Made by a program: the position numbers and the translations under genes
Shown here: piece by piece, positions 31,858 to 43,973 of the stretch
Layout of the letters: every line of letters begins with the position of its first letter
Numbering within the stretch: the stretch's first letter is position 1
Origin: Artemia franciscana
Taxonomy: Eukaryota; Arthropoda; Branchiopoda; Anostraca; Artemiidae
Assembly (NCBI RefSeq): GCF_032884065.1
Contig: NW_027063105.1
Location: 265,501-329,500 of the forward strand
Reading direction: 5' to 3'
Length of the DNA: 64,000 bases
Notes under the pieces: generated by a model
The model's input: only the letters and a program-made list of their open reading frames with translations
Database searches by the model: none
What the model was told of the DNA's origin: nothing

Positions 31858-32470
31858 TACCTCTGACACGGAACCTAAGTATTTGAACCATCGATGCGGT
31901 AGACGTAAACAATTTCATACACTTACCACAGTAATAATGTTGGCAATTGGTTTCGTTTTCTGCGCTAGTGTTGATTGCTGTATTGATATTAGTAAAGAGG
32001 GTATGTATGAATTTAATACTCCTAGAGTTGCAATGTTACAGGAAGGTGAAGCTGTGGTTCCAGTAATAATTGATTTAGTTAGCACTTACAAGATATGTGA
32101 TAAAATGGTTCACAATGTTGACTTAGATAATATGTTTGATTCAGAGCCTGTACCAGCTTGGCATTTAAAGGATTTTTTTTAAAGAAGTGTTGCTTTGTGT
32201 ATACCCGCTAATGACAGTTAATTTGACGAGTGTGGTACTGGCTCAGAGTCGAACTATTAGCATGAGTCAATACGGATTGTTCTCACCAAATTCATTGTAC
32301 AATATTGTAATCACTATATTTAAGGTATTTCTTATTTCACTAACAATAAGAGCGCTACTAACACTAAGCTAAGGAAAACTCTTGAAGCGAAGAAGGACAA
32401 AAAATGATATAATTGAGGCAAAAGAGATGCATCAATTAAACTCTACTGCTCCTGATGATATTTAAGCCAT
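31841..32470 (+). pseudogene. Env-like glycoprotein, internally deleted and frameshifted
   Basis: Starts with a signal-peptide-like core (TVIMLAIGFVFCASVDCC), then CIDISKEGMYEFNTPRV and a conserved-looking VIIDLVSTYKICDK stretch up to a stop at 32180. In the next frame, 32187-32372 ends with a hydrophobic, anchor-like segment (IVITIFKVFLISLTI), and a third frame supplies a basic tail (KRRRTKNDIIEAKEMHQL). The signal, ectodomain, anchor, tail order fits an envelope protein, but at about 200 codons the ectodomain is mostly missing. It is not the F-like type at 3500-5552. The tail also occurs at 17196. Confidence 0.5.
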
Positions 32471-32860
32471 TATAACAGGGAGGATATAATAATACAGGAA
32501 AAGAAACTGTAGATACCTGACACCATGACAGCCTACTAACATAAACAATTGTAATTATTCACAAATTATTTTGATTTTTAAGTGCAGTGTAATTTTATTT
32601 CTATTTCTGTGTTTTTTTTATGTGTATACCCCATCCAAAAATAATCAAAATCTTTATTAATTATAATGAAACACCAGTAAAATTTAAAAACTAATAAAAA
32701 TTACTATATATCGCATACCGCCAACAATAAAAAAAAGGAACCAAACTAAAATAATAAATATGGCCCAGGAACAAGATGAACTATTAAAAACGCAACAAAT
32801 TATTGCGACATATCTTGTGCTATAAGTACAATCTAAACGGTCACAAATTAAATATAAAAA

Positions 32861-33170
32861 AAGTTTTTCTTTCAATTAAAAGTAAGGAGCATCATTAAAA
32901 CTTAAAAATAATAGAAACTATTACGTATATGTGGGGGGGGGGTTGCTACCTCCTTCATAATTTGCTCTTTAAGCTAGAGTAAGATTCCTTGTCCCAATTC
33001 CGATCGGCTTCTAAAGCACAAGAGCGGTCTAGAATCAGAAATTTTTTGAAAGTTCTAAAAAACTTTAGAGTAAAGAGCGAGGTATCTAGTAGGGGCTTCC
33101 ATATACGTAATAATTCCTGTTTGTTGGAGTTTTAATGATGCTCCTTACTTTTAGTTGAAAAATTTTTGTT
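32861..33170. mobile_element. Small foldback (MITE-like) element
   Basis: The ends are inverted: TTAAAAGTAAGGAGCATCAT at about 32875 and ATGATGCTCCTTACTTTTAG at about 33135. Inner blocks also pair (ATTACGTATATG against ATATACGTAATAATT; TTTGCTCTTTAAGCTAGAG against CTTTAGAGTAAAGAGCGAG). Contains a G-run near 32933. Same family as 54.7 kb. Confidence 0.75.
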
Positions 33171-35780
33171 TGTATTTAATAAACATTAAATACCCCCCGC
33201 CCCCGGGTAAGAATCAACTATCTTTGTAGATTACTTGTGATAAAAGCTTGTATTCATTGTTGTATAAAATTTTACTTTTGATCCGATTCACTTTGCTGTG
33301 TGTCAATTTGTACTAATACTTATACGTCATAAGTGACAAATTCAAATGTAATTTTAGTTGGACAACGTCTGGGCACAGCTATTTTGTTTGGAGGAAATGT
33401 AACCAACAGAGAGGAGATGCTGAACTGTCTCAAAATAGGTGGAATAGAGCTTCCAGTTGCCTACCTCTTAGAAGCTGACAAAGGAATCTGTTCAGATAGA
33501 GTCTTCTTCGACTATCGAACCACCAAATTTTTAGTCTATTACTAGCAGGTACGTGTGACAAATTCGTTATTCAAATGACAATAAAAAGAGGTAATAGGGT
33601 AACGACGAAACATTAAGTTTAGTATCACCCATCAAAAGTGATGACCTGGGATAATTTGCCTGATCTTGGGAAAAGGGGTAGTACAACTAAAAGGGTGTAC
33701 CTTTTTAGGAGGGGACAGATTTTCTCCTCCCTAAACACCCGCTGTTTACGCTTAGTTTTTTCTTAGAACTTTAAAAGTAGGTTTGTGACACAGCTGAACT
33801 TCTGCCTCAGAGTGAGGTGTTGAAAAGGGGCTAGCCTGTTTTATATACAGAATAATTTCTGTTCGTCTTAACTTTTAATTTCGTTTGTTAATCTCAACGG
33901 AAAAGAACTATTTTTTAATCAGAAGGCAAAAAGCCTGATCAACATAAAATCCATACATAAAAATAGAATTATGTTAATACACTTTAAATCCTGGATATAT
34001 CTACAATTTTTGTTTGAGCCAAGGGGGGGGGGGTTGATTTTTAGCAAAAGTTTATTTTCGGGCCTAGTTTCTAAAAGAATTTTAGTTCTGATAGAATTTC
34101 ATTTCATACTGAAATAATACCAAAACATACATATACGAAGTAAATTCTGGTGCACGATGATTAAATAATTACTGCATTATTTCAAATCTTTTCCGTGATT
34201 TGAAAGTATATTGTCCTAAATAATGAAGTACGCATTAGGTGTGTTTACCCAATAAGTGTAAAATTCTTTAATATTGATCTGGCATAGTATCGGCGGGTGA
34301 ATGTCCTACTGAACCTCTTTAAATTGTTCGTCTGTGAGATTTATGTTTGGTATCTCAGCACAATTATACTCTCTATACCATGCCAATATAATTGAATTGC
34401 TTACACTGCAAGTCAACTCGAGACGGTGGTCTAAGGGTAATAACACGTAGGGATGAATAGTTCATGTTCAGCAGCTTTTTTTAATTGACTTTATTTGCAA
34501 CCAGTTATGTATTTTGTAACTTTCGTTATACCAACTCTAGCATTCAGTGAATAGTTTTTTATTCGTATATTTAGGACTTTTAACCGTTACCCAAAACTTC
34601 TCATGTTCTACTATGTAACACCTGGCAAGGGACGGTCCATACTGAGCCAGACTATGGTCCTTACTTGGCTACTGAAAGACGCATAGAAGTATAATTAGTT
34701 TAATCGCTTTTGCTCGCAAATTTGCTTTTTTTCTTCATTTTTGCTTTCTCCTCAGCTTCCATTTGTTGTTCATCTGGAGTATCAGTTGATTGTCTTGTTG
34801 AGCTACACTACCTTCTCCTAGTAGATTGTTTTCTAGGAACAGCTTTTTCAGAAGGTCTGACCTGTTCTTGAGTGAGAATGAGAAGAGGCATTCTTTCATG
34901 TGCACTCTTGGGATTCCTTTTTTGTCATTTAAATTCGCCGTGTGATCAGACATGGTTGGTCTGTCGCTTGCATACAAGGACAAAGAATCTACCTTGGTAA
35001 AGACGTTGAAAGGCCAAATACAAGATTTGGCAAGCTCCCTCCAGATACTAGATGGGATGAATACACAAGGGAAGGATATACCAACCAATCCTGCTACATT
35101 GTAGATGTAACCGTTTATCCCGGATTGCTTAGCAACCAATTATCAATCCCTCTTGTAGTGATCTTTGAATGAAAAAGAAAAAAAATACTGACGTCTGGTG
35201 GTTGCAGTCTGTGGCCACTATGAGGGAGAATGATAAGATGGACAATGTCATTTTCCTTGACTAAGTTCAGAGCATTTAGCGAAAAATGCTATCCATAATT
35301 ACCGAAGATCGGTAGCTTTTTTCGAGGATCAGTAATTCAACTACTGATCCAGTAATTCAACTGTCTCATATATTTGTATACCAGATCTTCTACAAACCTT
35401 GTTCTTGATCTCTGAAAACTCTAGCAGCTTCTTTCAACATTTCACATTTTTTATATTCCATTTTTCTCTTCTATATTTTTTTTTGCAGTTTTTCTCTATC
35501 TGGATAAAGTTCGGGTATTAGGCAATTACAAAACTTTATGAAAAATTATGTTAGTTTATTAAACTTCAATTTTGGCTCAAAAGTTCTGGGCACTAGCTAA
35601 ATCTCTACTGTAAACCGATTTTGTTCGAACTGATTCCTGTAATTAGCTCTCGTTAATCTCGGCATTAGAAAAACATAATTCCAAATTGGCCTTTACAAAG
35701 TTTCATTCACAGTCAAAAATTTCCTTATTCTACAAAAGAGGCTTAAAACAAGATGCATTTATTGATCAAATATGTTTAAC
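33171..35780. other. Gene-poor region with MITE relics
   Basis: 33333-33545 carries 70 open codons (VILVGQRLGTAILFGGN, GIELPVAYLLEADKGI) that look protein-like but match nothing I recognise. At 33710-33900, GGAGGGGACAG, CGCTGTTTACGCTTAG and AATAATTTCTGTTCGTC are a degraded member of the foldback family; a G-run lies at about 34022. On the minus strand 34735-35139 is open for 134 codons with no recognised domain. Otherwise AT-rich. Confidence 0.3.
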
Positions 35781-35790
35781 AAAGCTCACC

Positions 35791-35875
35791 TTAATCGTCA
35801 TTAGCTGTTTCTCCATTTCTTGTTGGTGATCTGCTCCTGTCTCTGCTTTCACTTCTTGTGCGTGAGCGACGATCT
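35791..35875 (-). CDS. RS-rich terminal exon of an SR-type splicing factor
   Basis: On the minus strand an acceptor CATGTACAG is followed by a frame reading DRRSRTRSESRDRSRSPTRN then GETANDD and TAA (complement of 35791-35793). The alternating Arg-Ser dipeptides are the signature of SR proteins, which act in nuclear pre-mRNA splicing. A polyadenylation signal AATAAA lies about 35 bp beyond the stop (complement of about 35755-35760). Upstream exons, including the RNA-recognition motif, were not found in this window and should lie at higher coordinates, beyond retrotransposon insertions. It could be a real host gene end or a lone exon copy. Confidence 0.55.
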
Positions 35876-36119
35876 CTGTACATGAAAAAAATGACAATTA
35901 GAAGTGGCACTCTAAACTCCGAAGCTCATTTAAAAAACTTCAATGCATATTAAGGTATCCTCAAGGTCACAAAAACATCCTTAAAGGAAAAGCCGATTCC
36001 TCTATTACATCACGAATTAATCATGGTATTGTTTTTTGTTTGGACCGTCCCAGATACGATAATTTGCGTAAGGACATATTGTGAATGTAATGTAGTTTTT
36101 GTTTTGTTAATTCAGTAAG

Positions 36120-37165
36120 TTAATTTTGTTTTGTTAGTATTATCGCCCTGTACAAAGAAACAGAATGCTGTTTTCGAAGGGATAACGGAGTTACAAGATA
36201 CTTCAAAATCGAAAATATATTATCACCACTTCAAAATCATGACTGGTATCAAGCAAGGATGTGTATTATCACCACTATTATTTACAATAGTTATGGACTA
36301 CGTACTCAGACAGTCTACGGGCTATGGAGTAAACGTCAGCAGCAAGCAACTCGCGGATCTTGACTTTGCAGATGATATACTACTGCTAGGAGACGCCCAG
36401 GATCAATTACAGCTGCTATTTTATGAAATCTTAGAAAAAGCCCGAGAGGTCGGATTGTCGATCAGCGTCGACAAATCAAAAAGTATGTCCACATCTGGCT
36501 CCCCCCCCCTAGCTCTCCAATGCTCCGATAAAACTGTTGAACATGTCCAAGAATTTAAATACTTAGGAAGCTGGATAGAAAATACTGGCGATGTAACATT
36601 TGAAATCAAGAGAAGGATTGGAAAAGCATCAGATGCCTTCAACAGACTAACACCAATTTGGAAAAGTAAAAAGTACTCACTTCGTTTAAAATTGCGCCTG
36701 TTCAACAGCAATGTGTTTTCTATATTGATGTACGCCAGTGAATGTTGGAAACTGAACCAACAACTTGAGAAACGTATCCTTGGATTTGAAAACATTTTCC
36801 TTTGAAGGATCCTCAAAATCAGTTGGCATCAGAAAATTACCAATAGAGAAATCCTGCTGAAGACAAACCAGCTCATAGCGACCGAAGTTATGAAGAAACG
36901 AAGATGGACATATTTGGGTCATTTTCTACGCATGCCCGAAGACAGACTGCCCTCAATTGTGTATCAGTGGCACCCTGAAGGAAGACGAAGACGAGGCTGA
37001 CCAAAACACACACTGCAGAGGCAGTATGATCGGGACCTGAAAGAGGCCAACATTTCCCTCGCTCCACAATGGGAAGATATCACTGAAGCCGCACAGCTTT
37101 GTGATGAATGAAGAGGCTTTGTCGACGCCCTATGCGTTACTCATGGCTCAGGAGGATCTAAGGTA
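36120..37165 (+). mobile_element. RTE-clade non-LTR retrotransposon, 5'-truncated
   Basis: Only the second half of the reverse transcriptase and C-terminal region remain, from TSKSKIYYHHFKIMTGIKQG to SWQDL-type sequence ending about 37160 (CTCAGGAGGATCTAAGG). 5' truncation is usual for these elements. Separate from the RTE endonuclease array at 20.6-25 kb. Confidence 0.8.
36131..37110 (+). pseudogene. RTE-type reverse transcriptase fragment (frameshifted)
   Basis: 224 open codons (36131-36805) carry motif B GIKQGCVLSPLLFTIVMD, motif C DLDFADDILLLG, GLSISVDKSKSM and FKYLGSWIENTGD, then the RTE-type FNSNVFSILMYASECW. A frameshift at about 36803 moves the rest into another frame (RRILKISWHQKITNREIL, RRWTYLGHFLRMP) with later stops (RRRRG then TGA at about 36998). 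The RTE clade call rests on the GIKQGC, DFADD and 'YGSECW' patterns. Motif A and the endonuclease are missing, so it is inactive. Confidence 0.85.
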
Positions 37166-39690
37166 AGTATTATATACAGCTTTAACTGTTCTGATTTCTG
37201 AATCGTTGATTAATGGTCCAATCTAAGAGTATGGGTAATTCTACACAGTGGAAACTTACACGTGTAAAAAAAATACCATCTAGCTTTTGGTAACACTAGG
37301 GATTTGCATCAGGAACTTAGATGAGACACTTATTACTACCTCGGTCTTACCAATTTCAATAATAAAATTATTTATTCTTATTATTACGCATTAAAATGGC
37401 AGGTGTCGCCAAATTCAAGATAAAGTTTAATTAGTGTCGACATACTGCCAGTTCCTACTCTAAGTTGAACTACTATTTGGGTCTACTATGAAGGTCATAA
37501 GATATCAATTAATGAAGTACTTTCCCAATTTTTCATGAAATAAAAGTTTCATTACAAGGGTACAAAGCCCGTACCTGAAAATGATTTCTACATTGTTGTT
37601 TTCAAAGCAAGTATGGAATTTAAGCACGAAATAACCCATGAAGTTATAATCTTCAAAAAAAAGAAGACAAAAACACGATTTTAGGCATCTGTATATAAAG
37701 AAAATCTTAAAGAACAGTCGAAGCATTAGCTCCTAAAGCTGACTAAACTGACAGCAGCAATTCAAAAGGCTTACATGCAACAAGACAAACTGAGGAACAG
37801 ATAAATTCAAGGCAAAAAGAGATATGGATTCAGTCAGGGTAAAAGAATTTTAGAACTAACATAACATTTATTATATTTCTATAATTCCAAGCGCCCCATT
37901 ACACAGGCAAGCAACGATATAACAAGTGCTGCGTAAGGTAGTGCCAATAAGACCGTCATAACAGATATTCACTGAGACTGGATCTCACAAGCGGAGTATC
38001 CCATGTAAAATCTTGGTATGTCAAATTACTTTTTACGATCACAAAACAGTAAAAACTAAGCATTTACACTGTTTTGTTTAAGCTATGAATGGCAATTCCA
38101 ATGCCTTTTACTCAACCTCTGCCAACGGCTATGGTTGGTATATAGCTATTTTAAAGAAGGAAAGATACAAACAAAAATAGCGTTCGAGAAAAAAACCACA
38201 TGTTGTGACCAATCTTAATATTTTCAAAGTTGTTCACATCTCCAATGCTGTGGCCAATCTCAATATTTTCGAAGTTGTTCGCATCTCTGATGTAGTGGTC
38301 AATCTCAGTATTTTCAAAGTTATGATATTCGCCTTTTCACAACAATTTTGCAAAAAAAGAATGAAGATACAACAAACTGGTTTTCACATTCTGATCTGGA
38401 TTCTCAGTTTGGACTATTAGAAGAAAAAAACTTTCACAATGAGGGCTGTAGTATACATTCCAAGTTTCAAGGCTGAGATTTGATTATGACTCCGACGATT
38501 CAAACGAAAAAGCTTAGATTGAAAAGTTTTGAGACTGTTTCTATTATACTATAAAAATTCTAAAAAGAGGAAAACGTCCCCTAGAATGTCACAAGAGACC
38601 GGAATTCAATGGCCCATAGTGCCCTATGACAGCTCCAGCTGTCAGGATAGGTCTAGTTAATAAAAGAGGACTGCCTAAAGAACAAAGCTCATGGCAGTTA
38701 AAAGCAAAGCCAATAACTGCTGTAACCAAATATCTAATGTCAAAAACTGTATAAAGGTAAAGTCCAATTTATGGCCTAGATCACATCTATGAAACAAAAC
38801 GCCATGTGTGTCTATTTTCTGAAATAACCAACTGCCTGAGGGTCATGAAAATATCTTCTCTGCAATTTTTACATTTATACACAATGTGTATAGAGCCTTG
38901 CTTTTTTTACATACCACTAACAAAAATAGACATTAACAAAATGCTGTTCCTAATGAGACACTTGCGGTTCCTTTGCTTTCGCCAATCTAGCCAACTCAAT
39001 TTAAATTTTTTAGATGCATCTCTGAAGATTTTCACCAACTAATCAATTACAGCATTTAGATTTATCTCATTTTCAAGACATGATTCATAATCACGTTATT
39101 CCAAAAGCGCTAATATCTTTTGCCTAATAGCACACATCAGCTAACACTAGTTCAAACATTTTTATCTATTCAATTTGTGGCTGAAAATCCACCATACGAA
39201 ACAATCTAGTGAAATGAATATAAAATAGGCATGAATTGGATTATACTAGGGAACTGTTAGTGCTGTGAATCTTTTCCTGTTGAACTGATGAATAAAAATC
39301 AATATTAGTCTGACCTTGCTCTTGTCAAAACTAATTCCACACAGCAAGTGATATGCCAAAAAATGATCTGTTAAATTACGCACTTAGGAAGCAAATGAAA
39401 AGCAGAACGTTTTCTCTCTATTTTTTACATTTTGATGCTTCTCAAATACCATTTTGATATCGGAATTTCCTCGGATACTGATATCAACATATTGACCAGC
39501 TCGCCACTGATATCTCATATTGACCAGCTCGCCATCTACATCGCCTTTTTCATGTAGCAATATTTTTGTGGCTTTTCATATAGCGCCGGTCTATAGTTGC
39601 CAAGTATCTGTATTCCAAAAGTCCGCAGATTAATTACACTGATTCGTTTATCTTTTACATTTGGAGAAACCTTTCATTAAGTGCTGATTT
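37166..39690. other. Gene-free region
   Basis: No coding frame with recognisable content on either strand. It holds the short tandem repeat at 38204-38322. Open frames at 37505-37726 (minus) and 38806-39042 (plus) show no domain. Confidence 0.3.
38204..38322 (+). repeat. Tandem repeat of about 46 bp, 2.5 units
   Basis: Units of GACCAATCTTAATATTTTCA followed by AAGTTGTTCACATCTCCAAT, with the second and third starting at GGCCAATCTC and GGTCAATCTC. Confidence 0.8.
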
Positions 39691-39850
39691 TTTCTCAGAA
39701 CAAGCAGAAGAGGGGAAGGAAACCCCCGGATGTGCCGTATTGTACCCGCTGGTATTCAGTTACCCGTAAATTGCGGGGAATAGGTGAGGGGGTCCTTACG
39801 CTTCCCTTGTTTTTGAGTTATTTCAGTAGCTTGGGTAACCAGTTAAAGCA

Positions 39851-41138
39851 GTGGCTATCCTGACAGTTTTCTGTGCCATCAATATGCAAATTAAGTACAG
39901 GAAAGATACTTTATTTGACCTTTCTTCACCCCTGTATACGGTGGCGCCATCTACTTTTTTGAACTTGGTGACTTTTAATCTCCTGACAAAGCCACCAAAT
40001 GCTGCTACCGTCCCTTTTTTAGATGTCAGCACTGTTCACAGTAGAACTACTTCTAAGCCTCCCATTAAAACGAGTCGCGGTTGCAGAAGTGGTAAACGCG
40101 TTTCTGAGAGGAGGAATCCCCTAGTGGAACCGAGTAACTTATCCGCTCTAAGCGACACCCGCACCAATGTAGGCAGACCGACTGAATCGAGTCTCACAGA
40201 CTTACCCGTAATCGAATGCTTCGACAGTTTGCCCGTTAACGACTATGCCAATGAGCCGCCTCCTATCCTAAGACCTGTTACATTCAACGCTCGTCGTGGC
40301 CTTCCTAACTTCCTCGTTTGCAACACTAGATCGCTGTGCAACAAAACAGAAGATTTTGAAGCTGTTATTCGCCAGAACAACATTACCATAGCAGCTGTTA
40401 CTGAAACATGGAACCTCGATGAAAATACAGGTATTGTGGCTGGATACTCTGTGTTCTTGAACACTCGCTCTAATCGTGGTCTATCGAAACTTGGGGGCGG
40501 TGTTGGTCTGTTTGTAAGAGAAGACATACCCTGTAAACTCCTTTCTGATCTCGCTAATCCGGACCATGAAGTAATCTGGGGGATATGCAGACCGACTTAC
40601 TTGCCCCGCTTATACTCGTGCATAATTGTGGCATCAGTATATTACCCAGAAAGTGCAAAGAATCGCCGAGACCTTGTCTCTTACTTGCAAAAGACTGTTG
40701 ATGTACTTTGGATCCACTATAGTAATCCTGCTTTTATCATAGCAGGCGACTTCAACCAGACGAAAAAAGGCTGGCTTTCATCCAGTCTATCCCTTAAACA
40801 AGTGGTTCACATGCCTACTCACGTCTCAGGCAGCATTCTGGATCTCATTCTTACGAACTGTGAGTCCCACTACTGTAATCCTGTTTCTCTCGGACCAGTG
40901 GCCAAGTCCGACCATTTTGCTATTCTGTGGAAAGCCCACAGTTCATTGCCAAAGCCTAAACTAAACCGCGTGGTTACCCACCGGCTGACGGACTCTGCCA
41001 TTCGAGCCTATGGTCAGTGGATAGGCAATTATGATTTCCCAGAAGTTGACGGAGATTCAAACATCCACGAAAAGACTAAAAGATTCAGTGACATTCTGTA
41101 CTCCAAATACACCGAAATCTTCCCCACCAAGTCAGTTA
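39851..41138 (+). pseudogene. Endonuclease half of retrotransposon C ORF2
   Basis: About 430 open codons. Residues 1-150 are a basic, serine/proline-rich leader. From about 154 an APE-type endonuclease follows: FLVCNTRSLCNKTEDFE, VTETWN (Glu about 185), LGGGVGLFVRED, IIAGDFNQT (Asp about 300) and GPVAKSDHFAI (Asp-His about 354-355). These are the metal-binding and catalytic positions of the fold. The enzyme nicks host DNA to prime reverse transcription. No ORF1 was identified upstream. The frame is intact up to the insertion point in a serine codon at about 41133. Confidence 0.9.
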
Positions 41139-41270
41139 TAATATAATATTTATTTCTAACCCACATACATCAAAAAGATAAATAGTGGAGTAAAAACTTG
41201 AAGAAAAACGGAAAACAAATAACAAATAAAAAAACAAATAACACAAAAAAACGAGAGTCAACAATAGACA

Positions 41271-43973
41271 TTAATCATACAAACGGATCAGACCGTGGTG
41301 AGGCGACAAACGCCGATACGCCGTTTCTGAGAGCTTTTTGTGTAGATCAGTCAGCTTCTCAGTAATGTTCGGAAGATGGAACTTTTTGATTATCTTTCGG
41401 TTCTTATACCACAGAGGAAGATAGAGAAGAAATTTACAGAAACGGAAATAAGAGGATCGAATATCGCTAATATCTTTTTTCTTAAATATAGGGTAAAGCC
41501 CAGAAAGGTAAAGAACAGAATGATCGGAAAAAGTAGAATAAAGCTTACCAAGGGCAATACGATTGTATTTCCCTCGATTGGCTACAATTTTAGAGTAACC
41601 AATCTGGATTTTCACTCTAGCATCTCAGACAGCACGCTCCCGAAGAGTTTTAAGATTTTTTGTAAGTGTAATACCCAACCACCGGATCGAATCTACATGA
41701 GGGATAGAAAAATTTTGAAAAATTAGAGGCCTAGGAGAACAGGGAACATTGAAAGAAAGATACTCACATTTATCAACATTAAGCGAAAGACCGATTTTAG
41801 TAAAAGAAGAAGAAACTTTATGAACCATCTGCGATAGACTGAGTTTAGACCGGCTAATTAGAAGAATGTCATCAGCATAAGCAAGGTAAGAAATATCACT
41901 CAAACCAACAAAACACATAGAAGAAATATTCTCAAGAATACCAGAGATACAAAATTTGAAAATACTAGGAGATAACACTCCACCCTGCCGTACGCCCCGA
42001 CGAACAAGAACATTAGAAGATGAAAGGGCACCATTAGTTTTAATTCGAAGATAAGAATTACTATACCAGAACTTTAGAAGAAAAATAACTGAAAGGTTAA
42101 TACCGTGACTATAAAGAGAGTAAAGAGCCTGACTATGTACAACACTATCGAAAGCCTTAGAAAGATCAAGAGCACAAATATGAAGACCATCAACACTATC
42201 AAAAGCCTTAGAAAGATCAAGAGCACAAATATGAAGACCATACCCTTTAGCCGAAGCATCTTTAAGAAGGAAAGCAAGAGCACGGTGAGCGTGCTGGCAC
42301 CCGATGCCAGACCGAAAACCAAACTGATTCTCCCCGAAATTAGCATTCATACTTATGAAAGGAAGTAGGATGTGTTCAAGGATTTTACTAAAATTACAAG
42401 CAACCGTGATAGGCCTGTAAGAAGAACAATCCAAAGGAGTCTTACCTCGTTTAAGTACAGAAGTGACAGTTCCACACAAAAAGCTGTCAGGAACGAGGGA
42501 ACAACAAAGGCACATTTGGAAAAACAACTGTAAATGGAAAAACAAAGACGGGCAATTTATTTTTAGATGACAAGCACTGATACCGTCAATATCAAGAGAA
42601 CTTGATTTCAATTTCTTAACAGATGCAATTACAGCGTCAACTGAAACGGGAATAACTTGTGCCTGAGTCAGGGAAGGCGGGAGAACCGAATCAAGCAGTT
42701 TCGAATAAAGCGCGAGCACTGCATAATTCACTTTGGAAAATATAACTGAATAGTGGTCAGACCATGCAGAAGGCGTAATGGGGCAATTAGGATTTGCCGA
42801 GTTATATAAATTAGCTGAATTAATCACTTTGTCCCATTCTTTCTTATTGGTAGGATATTCTAACCCTTTGTAACGGCTCGATCGCAGACATTTCTTAAAC
42901 ACACGCTTAGTTTTTTGTTTTATTTCAAACACATTCCCAGCTAATGGTCGACCGTTAGCAACCCATATACGCAGCCACAATTTGGCTTTATTTTTCACAC
43001 TTTTCAGCTCAGGGTCACACGACCAGATTGGTTTCCTTGTACTTTTCCTCACTCGCTCCTGAGGGACAGCAACCTCCTCAGCGCGTTTTAAACACCACAC
43101 GATTTGGTTGTAATAATGATTCAGATCGTAATTACTTTTAGTAGGACTAACACTCCGCTGGAGTAGATGAAAAGGTACACGTAAAGAACCAAGGAGAATG
43201 GCCAGGGTTGAAATATATAATGGCATATTAACATTTTTCCAATTACTCCGCACAAACCATTTAGAGGCAGGAGCACAAGCCTGTTCAGTACTATCTTTTC
43301 TAATCGAAAAGCATAGCGATAAAGGAAGGTGATCAATATCTTGCTCATCTTCGTGGACATGCACTGTTGAAGATGTAATGAACGGGGAACAAATCACGTG
43401 ATCAATATCCGATAAGCTGCCGGAATTATGCACATACGAGAAGGGTAGATCCTTCGCAATTATTCTGTAATCAGGGAGACAATCAAGTAGGTTCACAGTA
43501 CGAGCGGAATCACGTTTTACATCAGTGTTCATATCTCCAATAATAATAAATTCGTACCCATTTTTGCTTATACTTTGAAGGAGAGTTTTCAAACTAGAGC
43601 ATGCTTTGGAGAATTTATTAAGCGATGTCATATTCTTCCCATCGTGAGGCAGGTAAGTGTTTATCAATACGGTTTTACCAAGTCTTATAGCCAATAAATG
43701 TTCATCAAAGAAATAGCATGACGGGGACAGAAAGCTGAGCTTTTGTTTTATAATACATGCTAAACCCCCTGAAGGCCTTCCAAAAGTAGATTTAGCATTT
43801 GTTGTGAAAACAAAGTGGGTGGAACTACGGCGCAGGAAATTAACACTCGTTGCGGTCAAAAGATGTTCCTGAAAGCATACAATGTCAAACTTACTGTACA
43901 GTTCATCAATGGTCAGGTCCTTGTTTTTCGTCCCATTAATATTGAAGGACACGAGTGATACTAATTCAGACAT
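41271..43973 (-). pseudogene. Endonuclease-reverse transcriptase ORF2 of element D (one stop, duplicated motif A)
   Basis: A single frame from ATG at 43973 to 41271, broken only by TGA at 41627-41625. The endonuclease comes first: SFNINGT (9-15), FQEHLL (Glu 36), IIGDMNTD (Asp 147), SDIDHVI and IDHLPLS (Asp-His 214-215). Then the reverse transcriptase: SSYRPITVACNFSKILEH, FGFRSGIGCQHAH, motif A ICALDLSKAFDSV present twice in tandem, motif B GVRQGGVLSPSIF, motif C LAYADDILLIS and GLSLNVDKCEYLS. The C-terminal part after the stop ends RLYD. The doubled motif A inserts 17 residues in the catalytic palm and should disable the enzyme. Same group as element A. Confidence 0.92.

Larger units (their letters stand above)
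30583..32820 (+). mobile_element. LTR-type element B (gag, unknown ORF, Env-like), rearranged, inserted in the SET unit tail
   Basis: The SET-unit tail stops at CCCTTTTGT (30582) and is replaced by AAAAATTACTATATACCG, a leader that also occurs at about 32696. Between the two leaders (about 2.11 kb) lie a gag frame, an unrecognised frame, and an Env-like gene. After the second leader the gag start recurs (ATG at 32760) but breaks off near 32815. No pol is present. The head-to-tail order suggests a tandem or circle-derived, internally deleted element. Sequence 32480-32695 between Env tail and second leader may be the LTR. Confidence 0.6.

Noticed and set aside
34735-34830. Minus-strand TPDEQQMEAEEKAKM reminiscent of endosulfine-type proteins
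   Set aside because: Only a short charged stretch agrees; the diagnostic endosulfine core motif is absent and a stop follows soon after.
34942-35172. Plus-strand 76-codon frame (GKLPPDTRWDEYTREGYTN)
   Set aside because: No recognised domain, overlaps a longer minus-strand frame that is equally unsupported. Neither could be preferred.
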